Numbered from the stretch's first letter, positions 34,186 through 44,628 are shown. The stretch is DNA of 64,000 nt from Methylovorus menthalis (GCF_020523625.1 NZ_JAJAQH010000006.1:434001-498000); one strand, 5' to 3'. Numbers and translations: made by a program. Notes: generated from the letters alone by a model not told the origin.

Positions 34186-35318
34186 TTAAAAAAAGACTCA
34201 CTGTGCTGCAAGTGTTGCCCGCGCTGGAATCAGGCGGTGTGGAGCGCGGCACGCTGGAATTGGGGCATTACCTAGTGCAGCAGGGCCACCGCTCGCTGGT
34301 GATGTCCGCCGGTGGCCGTCTGGTGGAGCAGCTGGAACAGCAGGGCAGTGAGCATTTCCAATGGCCCATCGGCCGTAAATCTTTCCTCAGTTTGCGCCTG
34401 GTACGACCTCTGCGGCATTTTTTGCGGGAGCATGCCGTGGATATCCTGCACGTGCGTTCGCGCTTCCCGGCCTGGATCTGTTATCTGGCCTGGAAGGGCA
34501 TGGACCCTGCCAAGCGGCCTCGCCTGGTAACCACGGTACATGGCACCTATTCAGTCTCTGCCTATAGCGCCGTCATGACCAAGGGCGAGCGCGTGATCGT
34601 CATTTCCAAGATGATCCGCGATTATGTCTTGCAGCATTACCCGGTGGATGCGGGCCGATTGCGCTTGAATTACCGGGGTGTGGATCCCGCCGTGCATCGC
34701 TATGGCTATCAACCCAGGGCCGATTGGCTGGAGGCGTGGTATCGCGATTATCCTGAAACCCAGGGACGCCAGCTGCTGACCTTGCCTGCGCGACTTACCC
34801 GCTGGAAAGGCCAAGAGAATTTCATCACCCTGCTGGCGCAACTCCGGCAGCAAGGCGCCAAGGTGCATGGCCTGATTGTGGGTGATGTGCAGGCGGGCAA
34901 GGGGGCTTATCTGGACGAGCTGAAGCTCCAGGCCGAAAGGTTGGGCGTCGCGGACAGCATCACCTTTACCGGTCACCGGCAGGATATCCGAGACATCATG
35001 GCGATGTCGCATATTGTATTTTCCCTCTCACAGCAGCCGGAAGCGTTTGGTCGGGTAACCATGGAGGCGCTCAGCATGGGCGTGCCGGTGATTGCCTATG
35101 CGCACGGTGGCGTGGCCGAGCAGCTGACCGCGCTTCTACCGCAGGGCGCGGTACCCGTGGGTGATCTGGATGCGGCGTTGAAACTGAGTCTGGCATGGCT
35201 GCAACAGGCACCGCAGGTGCCGGAAAACCAGGTATTTCGCTTGCAGACCATGCTGGAAAATACCTTGGCGATTTATCAGGAGCTGACCATGCCAGCCAGT
35301 GGGGTGGCGCCGATATAA
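34182..35318 (+). CDS. Glycosyltransferase family 4
   Basis: A 378-residue GT-B protein. LQVLPALESGGVERGTLELGHYL is the acceptor-side N-terminus, and the donor domain has LTLPARLTRWKGQENFI, GLIVGDVQAGKGAY and the E-x7-E motif SLSQQPEAFGRVTMEALSMGVPVIAYAHGG. It resembles transferases of LPS and exopolysaccharide synthesis. It is translationally coupled to the ELM1-like copy 2, yet its base composition is like the rest of the genome. The donor sugar is unknown. Confidence 0.87.
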   Translation: MIKKRLTVLQVLPALESGGVERGTLELGHYLVQQGHRSLVMSAGGRLVEQLEQQGSEHFQWPIGRKSFLSLRLVRPLRHFLREHAVDILHVRSRFPAWICYLAWKGMDPAKRPRLVTTVHGTYSVSAYSAVMTKGERVIVISKMIRDYVLQHYPVDAGRLRLNYRGVDPAVHRYGYQPRADWLEAWYRDYPETQGRQLLTLPARLTRWKGQENFITLLAQLRQQGAKVHGLIVGDVQAGKGAYLDELKLQAERLGVADSITFTGHRQDIRDIMAMSHIVFSLSQQPEAFGRVTMEALSMGVPVIAYAHGGVAEQLTALLPQGAVPVGDLDAALKLSLAWLQQAPQVPENQVFRLQTMLENTLAIYQELTMPASGVAPI

Positions 35319-35319
35319 G

Positions 35320-35415
35320 GATCTGTCAGTCGTGGCGAGCCATGGTAATGGCGGGCTGGAAAAGCATGTGCGCGAAATGTCCAGCGACGTCGTGGGTATA
35401 TGGAAAGCGAGCTGA
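35320..35415 (+). pseudogene. Remnant of a second glycosyltransferase N-terminus
   Basis: In the gap after the GT4 gene, one frame reads KDLSVVASHGNGGLEKHV and REMSS, ending at a TGA at 35413. The HGNGGLEKHVREM stretch is the acceptor-domain signature of family 4 glycosyltransferases. It has no upstream start of its own and no further homology follows, so it looks like a truncated stub left by deletion. Confidence 0.45.
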
Positions 35416-35496
35416 AATTTACATTTAGACCACAGCAGTAACTAGTGTAAATATTCTTCTTGTCATCAAAATTAAACATGGCTGACACAGATTGAA

Positions 35497-36534
35497 ATGA
35501 TGCTGTTATCCATGAAACATGCGCTGCATATTCTTCTGATCCGCCGAATGAAATGTTTTTTTCGCCTTTGGCTGCCTCGCTTTCAAGCTCCGCTGCTGAA
35601 AGAGACTGAGGCCGATCAAGTCACTGTCCAGCGTATTTTGCTGGTGAGTCTTTCGAACATAGGCGATGCGGTGTTGACCACGCCTTGCTTGCAGGCCCTG
35701 CATCGCCACTATCCGGCAGCGGTGATTGATATTGTCGGCGATCCACGATCGCAGGCAATTTTCAGTGCTTGTCCCTATCTTGGCCGCTTGTTTGTTCTGG
35801 ATAAAAAGGCAGGCTGGCGTGGTCGACTGGCTTTGATCATGCTGCTGCGCCGCCAGCAATATGATCTGGCAATAGACTTGCGTTCTGACTGGATACTTTC
35901 TTTCATCCGCGCTAGCCGCAAGCTGGGCAAGCTTTCCAGTCGGGCGGGCCATGATCTGCATAGTGCCGAGAAACATGCGGCTGCGCTAAAACCGCTGGGC
36001 ATTCATGACACGCCGGAAACCCGGATATGGATCCATGCGCGGGATCGGCTGTTCGCCCAGAACATGCTGGATGGCTGGGCAGAGCGGCGCATTCTTGCCT
36101 TGGGGCTGGGGGCGAATTTCGAGGGCAAGATATGGCCGGTTGAGCATTTCATTGTCTTGGTGAACATGCTGGCGGGGAGTTTTGATGCGGTCCTGTTATT
36201 GGGCAATCAACAGGATGCAAGGCGTGCCGACGTGTTTTCACAGGGGTGTGCCTTGCCGGTCATCCATGCCTGCGGCCAATGCAATCTGCTTGAAACCGCC
36301 GCCTTGCTGGAGCATGCCGGCTTGTTTGTGGGTAACGATTCCGGGCTGGGGCATATGGCCAGCGCCATGGGGACGCCGACCATGACACTGTTCGGGCCGG
36401 GTTTTCCCGCGCGCTACCGCCCTTGGGGCACAGCCGCTGGCTGGCTGCAGAGTCAGGATGGCACCATGCAAGCGCTGGAGCCCGCAGCGGTGGCGGACTA
36501 TATTCGGCAGACATGGCCGTGGGTGAGGCCTTGA
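35497..36534 (+). CDS. Glycosyltransferase family 9 (heptosyltransferase-like)
   Basis: A 345-residue protein. The GT9 fold starts at about residue 45 with RILLVSLSNIGDAVLTTPCLQAL; further landmarks are YDLAIDLRSDW, the loop ALGLGANFEGKIWPVEHF and FVGNDSGLGHMASAMGTPTM. The preceding 44 residues are basic and may bind the membrane. It likely transfers heptose or a related sugar to the LPS core. No good ribosome site is seen before 35497, so one of the other in-frame ATGs may be used. It follows the glycosyltransferase remnant. Confidence 0.85.
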   Translation: MMLLSMKHALHILLIRRMKCFFRLWLPRFQAPLLKETEADQVTVQRILLVSLSNIGDAVLTTPCLQALHRHYPAAVIDIVGDPRSQAIFSACPYLGRLFVLDKKAGWRGRLALIMLLRRQQYDLAIDLRSDWILSFIRASRKLGKLSSRAGHDLHSAEKHAAALKPLGIHDTPETRIWIHARDRLFAQNMLDGWAERRILALGLGANFEGKIWPVEHFIVLVNMLAGSFDAVLLLGNQQDARRADVFSQGCALPVIHACGQCNLLETAALLEHAGLFVGNDSGLGHMASAMGTPTMTLFGPGFPARYRPWGTAAGWLQSQDGTMQALEPAAVADYIRQTWPWVRP

Positions 36535-36588
36535 TCGTGCGGCCTGGGATAGGTGGCTCAGGCGTCGGCAAGCATGTTTTTCAGGCAT

Positions 36589-36627
36589 AAAAAAGCCGGA
36601 AACCGCGTGTCGCAGTTTCCGGCTTTT
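36589..36627. terminator. Bidirectional terminator between the GT9 gene and dnaJ
   Basis: AAAAGCCGGAAAC and GTTTCCGGCTTTT form a long stem with a 9-12-base loop, A-rich on the left and T-rich on the right. It serves both the rightward GT9 gene and the leftward dnaJ gene. Confidence 0.85.
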
Positions 36628-36645
36628 GCGTATTACCAGGCTTAA

Positions 36646-37767
36646 TTACTGAAAGAAATCCTTGACCTTGTCCATCCAGCCCTTGGCGCGTGGGCTGTGC
36701 TTGTCAGAGTCTTGCAGATTGATTTCTTCCATCTCGCGCAACAATTCCTTCTGGCGTTCGGTCAGCTTGATCGGCGTCTCGACCACCACATGGCACATTA
36801 GGTCGCCGGGGTCACTGCTGCGCAGGGGCTTGATGCCCTTGCCGCGCAGGCGGAAGGTGGCGCCCGTTTGGGTTTCTGGCGGAATCTTCATCTTGGCATG
36901 CCCATCCAGCGTGGGGATTTCGATTTCCCCACCTAGGGCTGCCGTAGTGAAGCTGATCGGCATTTCGCAATGCAGGTTGCCGCCATCGCGCTGGAAAATA
37001 TCGTGTTGCTTCAGATGTACCACGACATACAGATCACCAGGTGGGCCGCCATTGACGCCGGCTTCGCCTTCGCCAGACAGGCGGATGCGATCACCTTCAT
37101 CCACACCCGCCGGAATCTTGACCGACAGGGTCTTGTGTTTCTTGACGCGACCAGCGCCGTGACAGCTTGGGCATGGCTCTTTCACCATTTTGCCGCTGCC
37201 ATGGCACTTGGGGCAGGTCTGCTGTACCGAGAAGAAGCCTTGCTGCATGCGTACCTGGCCATGACCGCCGCAGGTGGTGCAGGTGACAGGCTGTGTACCG
37301 GGGCGGGCGCCAGAACCATGACAGGTCTCGCATTCGGACATGACCGGAATGCGGATCTTGGTTTCAGTGCCGCGCGCAGCGTCTTCCAGCGAGATTTCCA
37401 TGTTGTAGCGCAGGTCAGCCCCGCGATACACGTTGGAGCGACGATTGCCGCCGCCACCACCGAAAATGTCACCGAAGATGTCACCAAAGGCATCGGCAAA
37501 GTTGCCAAAGCCCTGGCCACCGGGGCCTGGGCCTGCACTAGGATCTACACCGGCATGGCCGTACTGGTCGTAAGCCGCACGCTTCTGCTCGTCAGAAAGC
37601 ACTTCATAGGCCTCTTTGGCCTCCTTGAAGCTTTCTTCCGCTTTGGGATTGTCCGGGTTGCGATCCGGGTGGTATTTCATCGCCAGCTTGCGATAGGACT
37701 TTTTGATTTCCTCATCGTTGGCGTCGCGATTGACACCCAGAACTTCGTAGTAATCTTTTTTTGCCAT
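36646..37767 (-). CDS. dnaJ: Co-chaperone DnaJ
   Basis: A 373-residue type I J-protein. The J domain has YHPDRNPDN with the HPD motif, followed by a Gly/Phe region ([18 protein letters not shown]) and four zinc repeats [24 protein letters not shown] and CPSCHGAG, then the C-terminal substrate domains. It delivers unfolded proteins to DnaK. It follows dnaK with a 138-base gap, so it may be transcribed from the dnaK promoter with partial processing. Confidence 0.97.
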   Translation of the reverse strand: MAKKDYYEVLGVNRDANDEEIKKSYRKLAMKYHPDRNPDNPKAEESFKEAKEAYEVLSDEQKRAAYDQYGHAGVDPSAGPGPGGQGFGNFADAFGDIFGDIFGGGGGNRRSNVYRGADLRYNMEISLEDAARGTETKIRIPVMSECETCHGSGARPGTQPVTCTTCGGHGQVRMQQGFFSVQQTCPKCHGSGKMVKEPCPSCHGAGRVKKHKTLSVKIPAGVDEGDRIRLSGEGEAGVNGGPPGDLYVVVHLKQHDIFQRDGGNLHCEMPISFTTAALGGEIEIPTLDGHAKMKIPPETQTGATFRLRGKGIKPLRSSDPGDLMCHVVVETPIKLTERQKELLREMEEINLQDSDKHSPRAKGWMDKVKDFFQ

Positions 37768-37905
37768 ATCAATTCAATCGTCTGATTATCAATACTGCGT
37801 CGCAAGGACGCCGTAGACCAGCATGCTGAAGGGAAGCCCTTGCTGGGAGGTGATGTTTGATCAGATCCCGGTTTGGACTTCCCCTCTGGCAAAGGTACTT
37901 AACTA

Positions 37906-39834
37906 TTACTTCTTGTCGTCTTTCACTTCTTCAAACTCGGCATCCACCACATCGGCATCTACCGTTTTTTCGCCTTGTGGCTGGGCTTCTTCAGCGCCGC
38001 CACCTGCCTGGCCCTGCTGCTCAGCGTAGACTTTTTCGCCCAGCTTTTGCGAGGCTTCCATCAAGGCGTTGGTCTTGGCTTCGATGGTTTCCTTGTCGTC
38101 GCTCTTGATCGCATCTTCCACATCCTTGATCGCGGCTTCGATTTTTTCCTTCTCGCCAGCGTCCAGCTTGTCGCCATGTTCGGTCAGCGACTTCTTCACG
38201 CTGTGTACCATGCCATCGGCGCTGTTGCGGGCATCGACCAGTTCACGCAGCTTGCGGTCTTCATCGGCGTAGGCAGCCGCATCTTCTTCCATGCGCTTGA
38301 TCTCATCTTCAGACAAACCGGAGTTGGCCTTGATGGTGATCTTGTTTTCCTTGTTGGTGGCCTTGTCCTTGGCAGACACATGCAAGATACCATTGGCATC
38401 AATGTCAAAGGTCACTTCAATCTGTGGCATGCCACGTGGTGCAGGTGGAATGTCGGACAGGTTGAACTGGCCCAGGCTCTTGTTGCCAGCCGCCATTTCA
38501 CGCTCGCCCTGCAACACTTGAATGGTCACGGCGTTCTGGTTGTCTTCAGCGGTGGAGAACACTTGCGAAGCCTTGGTCGGGATCGTGGTGTTCTTCTTGA
38601 TCAGCTTGGTCATCACGCCGCCCAGGGTTTCAATACCCAGTGACAATGGCGTTACGTCCAGCAGCAGCACGTCTTTCACGTCGCCCTGCAATACGCCACC
38701 CTGAATCGCAGCACCTACGGCTACGGCTTCGTCCGGGTTCACATCCTTGCGTGGCTCCTTGCCGAAGAATTCCTTTACCTTTTCCTGTACCTTGGGCATA
38801 CGGGTCTGACCACCGACTAGGATCACGTCCTGAATGTCGGACAGCTTGACGCCAGCATCCTTCAGCGCGACTTCGCAAGGCTTGATCGAGCGTTCGATCA
38901 GGTCTTCCACCAAGCTTTCAAACTTGGTGCGGGTGATCTTCACTACCAAGTGCTTGGGACCAGTGGCATCGGCCGTGATGTAAGGCAGGTTGACTTCGGT
39001 CTGCTGTGCAGAAGACAGCTCGATCTTGGCTTTTTCTGCGGCTTCTTTCAGGCGTTGCTTGGCCAGCAGGTCATTACGCAGATCCAGGCCGTTTTCCTTC
39101 TTGAATTCATCGGCCAGGAAGTCGATCAGGCGGTTATCGAAGTCTTCGCCACCTAGGAAGGTGTCACCGTTGGTGGACAGCACTTCAAACTGGTGTTCGC
39201 CATCGATTTCGGCAATTTCAATGATGGAGATATCGAAGGTACCACCACCCAGGTCATATACGGCGATCTTGCGATCACCTTCCTGCTTGTCCAGACCAAA
39301 GGCCAGCGCAGCGGCGGTTGGCTCGTTGATGATGCGTTTTACTTCCAGACCGGCAATACGGCCTGCATCCTTGGTAGCCTGACGCTGGCTGTCATTAAAG
39401 TAAGCCGGAACGGTAATCACGGCTTCGGTCACTTCTTCGCCTAGGTAATCCTCGGCGGTCTTTTTCATCTTGCGCAGCACTTCAGCGGAGATTTGTGGCG
39501 GGGCCATTTTCTGACCGCGGACTTCCACCCATGCATCGCCGTTGTCTGCCTTGGTGATGCTGTAAGGCATCAGGCCGATATCTTTTTGTACTTCTTTTTC
39601 TTCAAAACGACGGCCGATCAAACGCTTTACCGCATACAGGGTGTTCTTGGGGTTGGTGACGGCCTGACGTTTGGCAGGCGCGCCAGCCAGAATTTCGCCA
39701 TCGTCCTGATAAGCGACGATAGAGGGAGTCGTACGGGTACCTTCTGCATTTTCAATCACGCGTGGCTTGCCACCTTCCATCACTGCAACGCAGGAGTTCG
39801 TGGTGCCCAAGTCAATACCAATAATTTTAGCCAT
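37906..39834 (-). CDS. dnaK: Chaperone DnaK (Hsp70)
   Basis: A 642-residue Hsp70. [17 protein letters not shown] opens the ATPase domain, [14 protein letters not shown] follows, and the substrate domain and the helical lid end in a low-complexity tail [12 protein letters not shown] then EEVKDDKK. It works with DnaJ and GrpE in folding. The gene is separated from grpE by 192 bases that include a possible sigma-32 promoter. Confidence 0.98.
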   Translation of the reverse strand: MAKIIGIDLGTTNSCVAVMEGGKPRVIENAEGTRTTPSIVAYQDDGEILAGAPAKRQAVTNPKNTLYAVKRLIGRRFEEKEVQKDIGLMPYSITKADNGDAWVEVRGQKMAPPQISAEVLRKMKKTAEDYLGEEVTEAVITVPAYFNDSQRQATKDAGRIAGLEVKRIINEPTAAALAFGLDKQEGDRKIAVYDLGGGTFDISIIEIAEIDGEHQFEVLSTNGDTFLGGEDFDNRLIDFLADEFKKENGLDLRNDLLAKQRLKEAAEKAKIELSSAQQTEVNLPYITADATGPKHLVVKITRTKFESLVEDLIERSIKPCEVALKDAGVKLSDIQDVILVGGQTRMPKVQEKVKEFFGKEPRKDVNPDEAVAVGAAIQGGVLQGDVKDVLLLDVTPLSLGIETLGGVMTKLIKKNTTIPTKASQVFSTAEDNQNAVTIQVLQGEREMAAGNKSLGQFNLSDIPPAPRGMPQIEVTFDIDANGILHVSAKDKATNKENKITIKANSGLSEDEIKRMEEDAAAYADEDRKLRELVDARNSADGMVHSVKKSLTEHGDKLDAGEKEKIEAAIKDVEDAIKSDDKETIEAKTNALMEASQKLGEKVYAEQQGQAGGGAEEAQPQGEKTVDADVVDAEFEEVKDDKK

Positions 39835-39945
39835 AGATGTTTTCCTTTTTTAATCCTTGAGTAACCGCTGCTGGCAGTGCTGGCAATACGCGAGGTGTCG
39901 GTATTGTCCTGATGTCTGCTACTGCGGTAATGCCTGTTTCATAAG

Positions 39946-39970
39946 TAAGGGTATTTATCGGGAATTCAAG
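39946..39970 (-). promoter_or_regulatory. Possible sigma-32 promoter of dnaK
   Basis: Reading leftward, CTTGAA (39970-39965), 13 bases and CCCTTA (39951-39946). The -35 is perfect and the -10 is only a partial match to CCCCAT. It is about 110 bases before the dnaK start. Confidence 0.4.
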
Positions 39971-40026
39971 ATTTCCCGCGGAGATTTTTGCAATTTATGC
40001 CCAAATTCTCCGTTTTTGAGCTGTTT

Positions 40027-40551
40027 TCAGCTTTTTGCCTTGGCAACGGTCACCAGGGCCGGGCGTAAAACGCGTTCGTTCAGGGCGTAACCCTTTTGCA
40101 GCACGCTGATCACGCTGTTGGCTTCCTGATCGGATTCCAGCATGCTGATCGCCTGGTGCTTGTTTGGGTCAAACTTTTCGCCCAGCGGGTTGATTTCGGT
40201 GATGTGGAATTTTTCAAACACGCTCAGCAATTGCTTGGCGGTGAGTTCCACGCCGCTCTTGTAGCTTTCCACGGTAGCGTTTTCCACGACCAGGGCAGCA
40301 TCCAGGCTGTCTTTGACGGCCAGCAATTCGCCGGAAAATTTTTCCAGGGCAAACTTGCGTGCCTTGTCGATATCTTCAGCGGCACGACGACGGATGTTTT
40401 CGCCCTCGGCTTTCACATACAGCACATTGGCCTGTTGCTCTGCCAATTGGGCTTCAAGCTCGGCAATCCGCGCATCCAGCGAACCTGCGGCGCCTGCATC
40501 ATGGGCTTCTGAAATTTCGTCCTGTTCAGGATGTTGATTTTCTTCTTGCAT
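40027..40551 (-). CDS. grpE: Nucleotide exchange factor GrpE
   Basis: A 174-residue protein starting [15 protein letters not shown] with AGGG 6 bases upstream; a longer frame to 40614 is rejected because it covers the promoter. An acidic N-terminus precedes the long dimerisation helix ([20 protein letters not shown]) and the [22 protein letters not shown] helix, then the beta domain [18 protein letters not shown]. It releases ADP from DnaK. First gene of the grpE-dnaK-dnaJ cluster. Confidence 0.96.
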   Translation of the reverse strand: MQEENQHPEQDEISEAHDAGAAGSLDARIAELEAQLAEQQANVLYVKAEGENIRRRAAEDIDKARKFALEKFSGELLAVKDSLDAALVVENATVESYKSGVELTAKQLLSVFEKFHITEINPLGEKFDPNKHQAISMLESDQEANSVISVLQKGYALNERVLRPALVTVAKAKS

Positions 40552-40587
40552 GGGATTCCCTTTGTTAAATAACTGCCATACGCAGGC

Positions 40588-40615
40588 AAATTGGGGTGGC
40601 TTTGAATATTTCAAG
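40588..40615 (-). promoter_or_regulatory. Sigma-32 (heat-shock) promoter of grpE
   Basis: Reading leftward, CTTGAA at 40615-40610, 13 bases, then CCCCAATTT at 40596-40588. This is close to the consensus CTTGAA-N13-CCCCATNT with correct spacing. It lies about 37 bases upstream of the grpE ATG. No CIRCE element is present nearby. Confidence 0.8.
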
Positions 40616-40646
40616 CGCGCGTCGTGATTTTTTTGCGCGGCGCTTT

Positions 40647-41621
40647 TTATTTGGCGGGCAAAATCGATTGCAATGTCATGAGCACGACACTGACAGGCGT
40701 CTCGGCGCCGCGCCCACCAAGATTTTCCGCTCTCGCAGTAGCACCTGGGTAGAGGCCGGTTTTGGTCGGGTCGGTATCGGTGTAGATGGCAATGGTGGGG
40801 ATGCTCAAGGCCACTGTGAGATGTGCCAGGCCAGTATCCACGCCAATGGCCGCACGTGCGCCCAGCAGAATGGGCGCCAGCGCGGAAAGTGAAAGCCGGG
40901 GCAAGACCAGGCTGCCGGGCACTTGCGCGGCAATGCGTTTTGCCCGTTGCTCTTCCGTAGGGTTACCCCAAGGCAAGACCAGCATCATGTGTTGGGTGGC
41001 GAGGGCTTGGCCCAGTCCTATCCAGTGACTCTCTGGCCATAGTTTGCTATCGCGGCTGGTAGCATGCAGACCGACCACATAAGATTGCCCAGCGGCAAAA
41101 GCCGGGCTTGACTGCATGCCGTTGGCAATGCCGTAATCCGGTGCCGTGATCGGCGGCGGGTAGGCTAGCGCTTCAGCAGCCAGTGCGCGGTTGCGGATGA
41201 CCGCATGCAGGCGGCGGTCCACGCCATGGGTGCGATTGTAAAAACAGGCGGCAATCGGCTCGCGTGCGGAGCAGCGGTTGTAGCCATGTCGCTCTCCCTC
41301 GGCCAGGTGAGAAATAACGGCGCTTTTCAGCAGGCCTTGCGTATCAATAATGAGATCGTAACGATCTTTTTTCAGTAGACGGCGCACATCGCCAATCTCT
41401 TGCCAGGTTTCACCTTGCTTCAGGTGTTTGCGCCAGCGGCGGACCGCCACCGGAATAACGCGATTAACCCCGGGATGCATGGCGGGAATGTCTTGAAAAC
41501 TCTCTTCCACCACCCAATCAATCACGGCATTGGGTACATGGGCGTGAATGTCGGAAATGACGGGAAGATTATGAATGACATCGCCCATGGACGATGTTTT
41601 GACGATCAGGATACGCGGCAT
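40647..41621 (-). CDS. waaC: LPS heptosyltransferase I
   Basis: A 324-residue GT9 enzyme starting [25 protein letters not shown], the typical WaaC opening. Further marks are [50 protein letters not shown] and [13 protein letters not shown]. It adds the first L-glycero-D-manno-heptose to the Kdo of the inner core. The frame extends far upstream, but the family start is at 41621 or at 41630; neither has a clear ribosome site. It is divergent from waaG, with about 133 bases between starts. Confidence 0.93.
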   Translation of the reverse strand: MPRILIVKTSSMGDVIHNLPVISDIHAHVPNAVIDWVVEESFQDIPAMHPGVNRVIPVAVRRWRKHLKQGETWQEIGDVRRLLKKDRYDLIIDTQGLLKSAVISHLAEGERHGYNRCSAREPIAACFYNRTHGVDRRLHAVIRNRALAAEALAYPPPITAPDYGIANGMQSSPAFAAGQSYVVGLHATSRDSKLWPESHWIGLGQALATQHMMLVLPWGNPTEEQRAKRIAAQVPGSLVLPRLSLSALAPILLGARAAIGVDTGLAHLTVALSIPTIAIYTDTDPTKTGLYPGATARAENLGGRGAETPVSVVLMTLQSILPAK

Positions 41622-41754
41622 AAATGCCATTTTCGCATACAATCGCGTATTGGCGCATGTCGCCATTGTGTCCACAACATGGCCTGGCAGGCCGGTCGGG
41701 ACGTTGAGCCCGACAACATGTATTGCAGATGAATCAAGGATAACTGGTACCCGC

Positions 41755-42891
41755 GTGAAATTCGCTTTTATCGTTTTTAAATATTTCCCATTTGGCGGCA
41801 TGCAGCGCGATATGTTGCGCACGGCCACCCATGTGGCGAGCCAGGGGCACCAGGTCGATATCTATACGCTGTCGTGGGAGGGGGGTATCCCCGAAGGCAT
41901 TCACGTGCATGTGATCCCTGTGCAGGCATGGTTCAATTTTCAGCGCTACCAGCGCTTCATTGATATCGTGCATGCGCGCCTGAAGGAGCAGGGCGATATT
42001 GATTGCGTGGTGGGATATAACCGCATGCCGGGGCTGGATGTGCATTTTGCCGCCGACCCCTGTTTTGTTGAACGCAGCCGCCAGCAGCGCAGTTGGCTTT
42101 ATCGTTTCACGCCGCGTTACCGCTGGTTTGCCGCCGCCGAGCGCGCTGTATTTGACCGCGCTTCCAATTGCCAGATACTGATGGTCGCCAAGACCGAAAT
42201 GCCGCTATTTGCGAAGTGGTACGGCACCCAGCCCGAGCGCATGCACTATATTCCGCCTTTCTTGTCCGCCGAGCGGCTGGCATTGCAAGATCGATCCGAG
42301 ATGCGCCAGCACTTATGCCAGGCATTCCAACTCAACCCGCAGCATCGTATTGCCTTGCTGGTGGGTTCCGGCTTTCACATGAAAGGGCTGGACCGGGCGA
42401 TCCAGGCCCTGGCAGCATTGCCGGAGGCGCAGCGCCTGCAAACGCGGCTGGTGGCGATCGGGCAGGATAAGCCCGGCCCTTTCATGCGCATGGCGCAAAA
42501 GCTGGGCGTGGCAGACCAGCTGGTGATCGCCAAGGGCCGTGCCGATATTCCCTGGCTGATGCAGGGGGCCGATCTTTATGTGCACCCGGCCTATCGTGAA
42601 AACACCGGGCTGGTGATTCTGGAGGCGCTGGCGGCGGGCTTGCCAGCCTTGGTGACCGAAACCTGCGGTTACGCCCACCACGTGCTGGATGCCGATGCCG
42701 GCATGGTGGCCGCCGCGCCGTTTGATCAGCAGGCATTCAATACCTTGTTTGCACAAATGCTGGTTTCGCCGGAGACAGAGCGCTGGCGCCAGAATGGCAT
42801 TGCCTATGCCAGCAAGCTCATGCAAGCCAATGATGGCCATGCTGAGGCCAATATCCTGCTGGCGCTGGCAAGTCGAGGGCAGGCCGCATGA
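41755..42891 (+). CDS. waaG: LPS core glycosyltransferase WaaG-like (GT4)
   Basis: A 378-residue GT4 protein. The opening KFAFIVFKYFPFGGMQRDML is the WaaG signature, and the donor domain has HRIALLVGSGFHMKGLDRAIQ, IAKGRADIPWLMQGADLYVHP and ENTGLVILEALAAGLPALVTE. WaaG adds the first hexose of the outer core to heptose II. The start is GTG at 41755 with AAGGA about 14 bases upstream. It overlaps waaP by four bases. Confidence 0.92.
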   Translation: MKFAFIVFKYFPFGGMQRDMLRTATHVASQGHQVDIYTLSWEGGIPEGIHVHVIPVQAWFNFQRYQRFIDIVHARLKEQGDIDCVVGYNRMPGLDVHFAADPCFVERSRQQRSWLYRFTPRYRWFAAAERAVFDRASNCQILMVAKTEMPLFAKWYGTQPERMHYIPPFLSAERLALQDRSEMRQHLCQAFQLNPQHRIALLVGSGFHMKGLDRAIQALAALPEAQRLQTRLVAIGQDKPGPFMRMAQKLGVADQLVIAKGRADIPWLMQGADLYVHPAYRENTGLVILEALAAGLPALVTETCGYAHHVLDADAGMVAAAPFDQQAFNTLFAQMLVSPETERWRQNGIAYASKLMQANDGHAEANILLALASRGQAA

Positions 42892-43721
42892 TGCGCTGGC
42901 TGAAAACCCAGGTGCTGGACGTGCCAGACTGGCTGCGTGCCCGGCTGGGCAATCCCGTATTTGATGCCATCATGCAGTTGCAGGGGCAAGTGTTCCGCGA
43001 TGTGCCGGGGCGCAAGACCATACGCTGCGAGCTGGATGGCAAACCGTATTTCATCAAGCAGCATTTTGGTGTGGGCTGGGGCGAGATTTTCAAAAATCTC
43101 CTTAGTCTGCGCTGGCCAATTATCAGTGCTGCTACCGAATGGCAGGCCATCCAGAAGCTGGGTGAGGTGGGTATCCCCACTACGCCTGGCGTAGCCTATG
43201 GCTGGCGTGGTCTGAATCCGGCCAGTCGCCAGTCATTCGTGGTGACGCGCGACCTGGGCGATATTATTTCCCTCGAAACCTTGTGTGCCCCTTGGGGTGA
43301 AACACCGCCAGACCCTGCCTTCAAGCGCAGGCTGATTCTGGAAGTCGCACGGCTGGCAAGACTGTTGCACGACAATGGCATGAACCATCGCGATTTTTAT
43401 ATCTGCCATTTTTGCCTGGACCAACCACGCTGGCAGCAGCATAACGAGATTTATCTTTACCTGATTGATCTGCATCGCGTGGGCATACGCGGGCGCATCC
43501 AGCCCGTAGCCCGCATGAAGGATATTGCCGCGCTGTATTTTTCTGCGATGAATATCGGCCTGACGCGGCGTGACGTATTGCGCTTTCTGCGCGCCTATCG
43601 CCCTCAGCCGCTGCGCCAGACCTTGCAGCAGGAGCGAGGTTTCCTTGATCAGGTGACGGCCCGCGCGCAGCGTTTGTACGTCAAGTTCCATGGCAAAATG
43701 CCATCCCAGCTGGATGACTGA
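42888..43721 (+). CDS. waaP: LPS core heptose(I) kinase
   Basis: A 277-residue kinase of the WaaP family. The ATP lysine is in KPYFIKQHFG (Lys58), the catalytic loop has HRD at 167-169 (MNHRDFYICHF) and the metal aspartate is in LIDLHRVGI (Asp194). WaaP phosphorylates the first heptose of the LPS core on the cytoplasmic side, strengthening the outer membrane. It is coupled by overlap to waaG. Confidence 0.94.
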   Translation: MMRWLKTQVLDVPDWLRARLGNPVFDAIMQLQGQVFRDVPGRKTIRCELDGKPYFIKQHFGVGWGEIFKNLLSLRWPIISAATEWQAIQKLGEVGIPTTPGVAYGWRGLNPASRQSFVVTRDLGDIISLETLCAPWGETPPDPAFKRRLILEVARLARLLHDNGMNHRDFYICHFCLDQPRWQQHNEIYLYLIDLHRVGIRGRIQPVARMKDIAALYFSAMNIGLTRRDVLRFLRAYRPQPLRQTLQQERGFLDQVTARAQRLYVKFHGKMPSQLDD

Positions 43722-43744
43722 TTCCCGGATGATGGGTGTTGACC

Positions 43745-44530
43745 ATGGCTGATTTTATCGCGCCCAAATGGCAGGCATTGCTGGCCGAAAATGCGTTGGG
43801 CAGCGTAGATGCCGCGTGGACGCGTGAGGTGGCATGGGTCGAAGCACCGAACGACGGAAGAGGTGGCTTGAGCGGTGTGGGGCGGGTGAACCTGCCATCA
43901 TCGCAAGGGCATACGACAGGCGCTTTTCTCAAGCGTCAGCAGAACCATACGCGGCCATCGTGGAAACACCCTTTGCGCGGCGAGGCTACTTTCAAGCGCG
44001 AGTTTGATATGGTCCAGCATCTGCAGGCGCATGGCGTACCCACGCTGGAACCCATGCTGTTTGGTGAACGTTATGTGGCAGGTGAGGTGCGGGCCGTATT
44101 GATGACCGTGGCGCTGGATGGATATCAGCCACTGGATGTACTGGCCGCCACTGAAGAGTTTGGCCGCATGTCTCCCGTGCAAAAGCGGCAGTTACTGGCG
44201 GCGACGGCGCATACGGTGCGACAGATGCATCTGGCCGGTGTGCAGCATCGCTCGCTGTATGCCAAGCATCTTTTTGCCGCCCGACAGGGCGAAGGCTACC
44301 GGGTGGTGGTGATCGATCTGGAAAAGTCACGTTTTAGCTGGTTGCCGGTGTTGCGTACATTGCATGATCTGGTGACCTTGAATTATCGAACCCCGGGCTG
44401 GAGTCGCACGCAGCGGCTGTATTTTTTCAAGCAGTATTACGCTATCAATTCGCTCAAAGGTTGGCAGCGGACATTATGCAAGCTGATAGCCAGGCGCTCG
44501 CGCGCCAGGCTCAAGCCCAGGGCAAAATAA
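43745..44530 (+). CDS. InaA-type LPS kinase-like protein
   Basis: A 261-residue protein-kinase-fold protein of the InaA/WapP type. The phosphate-loop lysine region is FLKRQQNHTRPSW, the loop that should hold the catalytic aspartate is HRSLYAKH (168-175) with serine in its place, and the metal aspartate lies in VVIDLEKSRF (Asp191). The missing aspartate is, as I recall, normal for this family, so it is not evidence of decay. It likely modifies LPS core sugars. The start at 43745 is chosen over an in-frame TTG at 43736. Confidence 0.8.
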   Translation: MADFIAPKWQALLAENALGSVDAAWTREVAWVEAPNDGRGGLSGVGRVNLPSSQGHTTGAFLKRQQNHTRPSWKHPLRGEATFKREFDMVQHLQAHGVPTLEPMLFGERYVAGEVRAVLMTVALDGYQPLDVLAATEEFGRMSPVQKRQLLAATAHTVRQMHLAGVQHRSLYAKHLFAARQGEGYRVVVIDLEKSRFSWLPVLRTLHDLVTLNYRTPGWSRTQRLYFFKQYYAINSLKGWQRTLCKLIARRSRARLKPRAK

Positions 44531-44628
44531 ACCAGCTGTAATAAGCCCAGAGGTAAACAGCGTGGCGGGCCGCCTGATGTCGGCGTAAAGCGCTGATGAC
44601 AATTGGATAAATAAGGTATGGCATTCAA

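Noticed and set aside
39835-40615. CIRCE element at grpE or dnaK
   Set aside because: No GCACTC-N9-GAGTGC dyad is present; the sigma-32 promoter explains the heat-shock link better.
43745-44530. Pseudogene status of the InaA-type kinase because the catalytic aspartate is replaced by serine
   Set aside because: The frame is intact and, as I recall, this substitution is usual in the InaA family.
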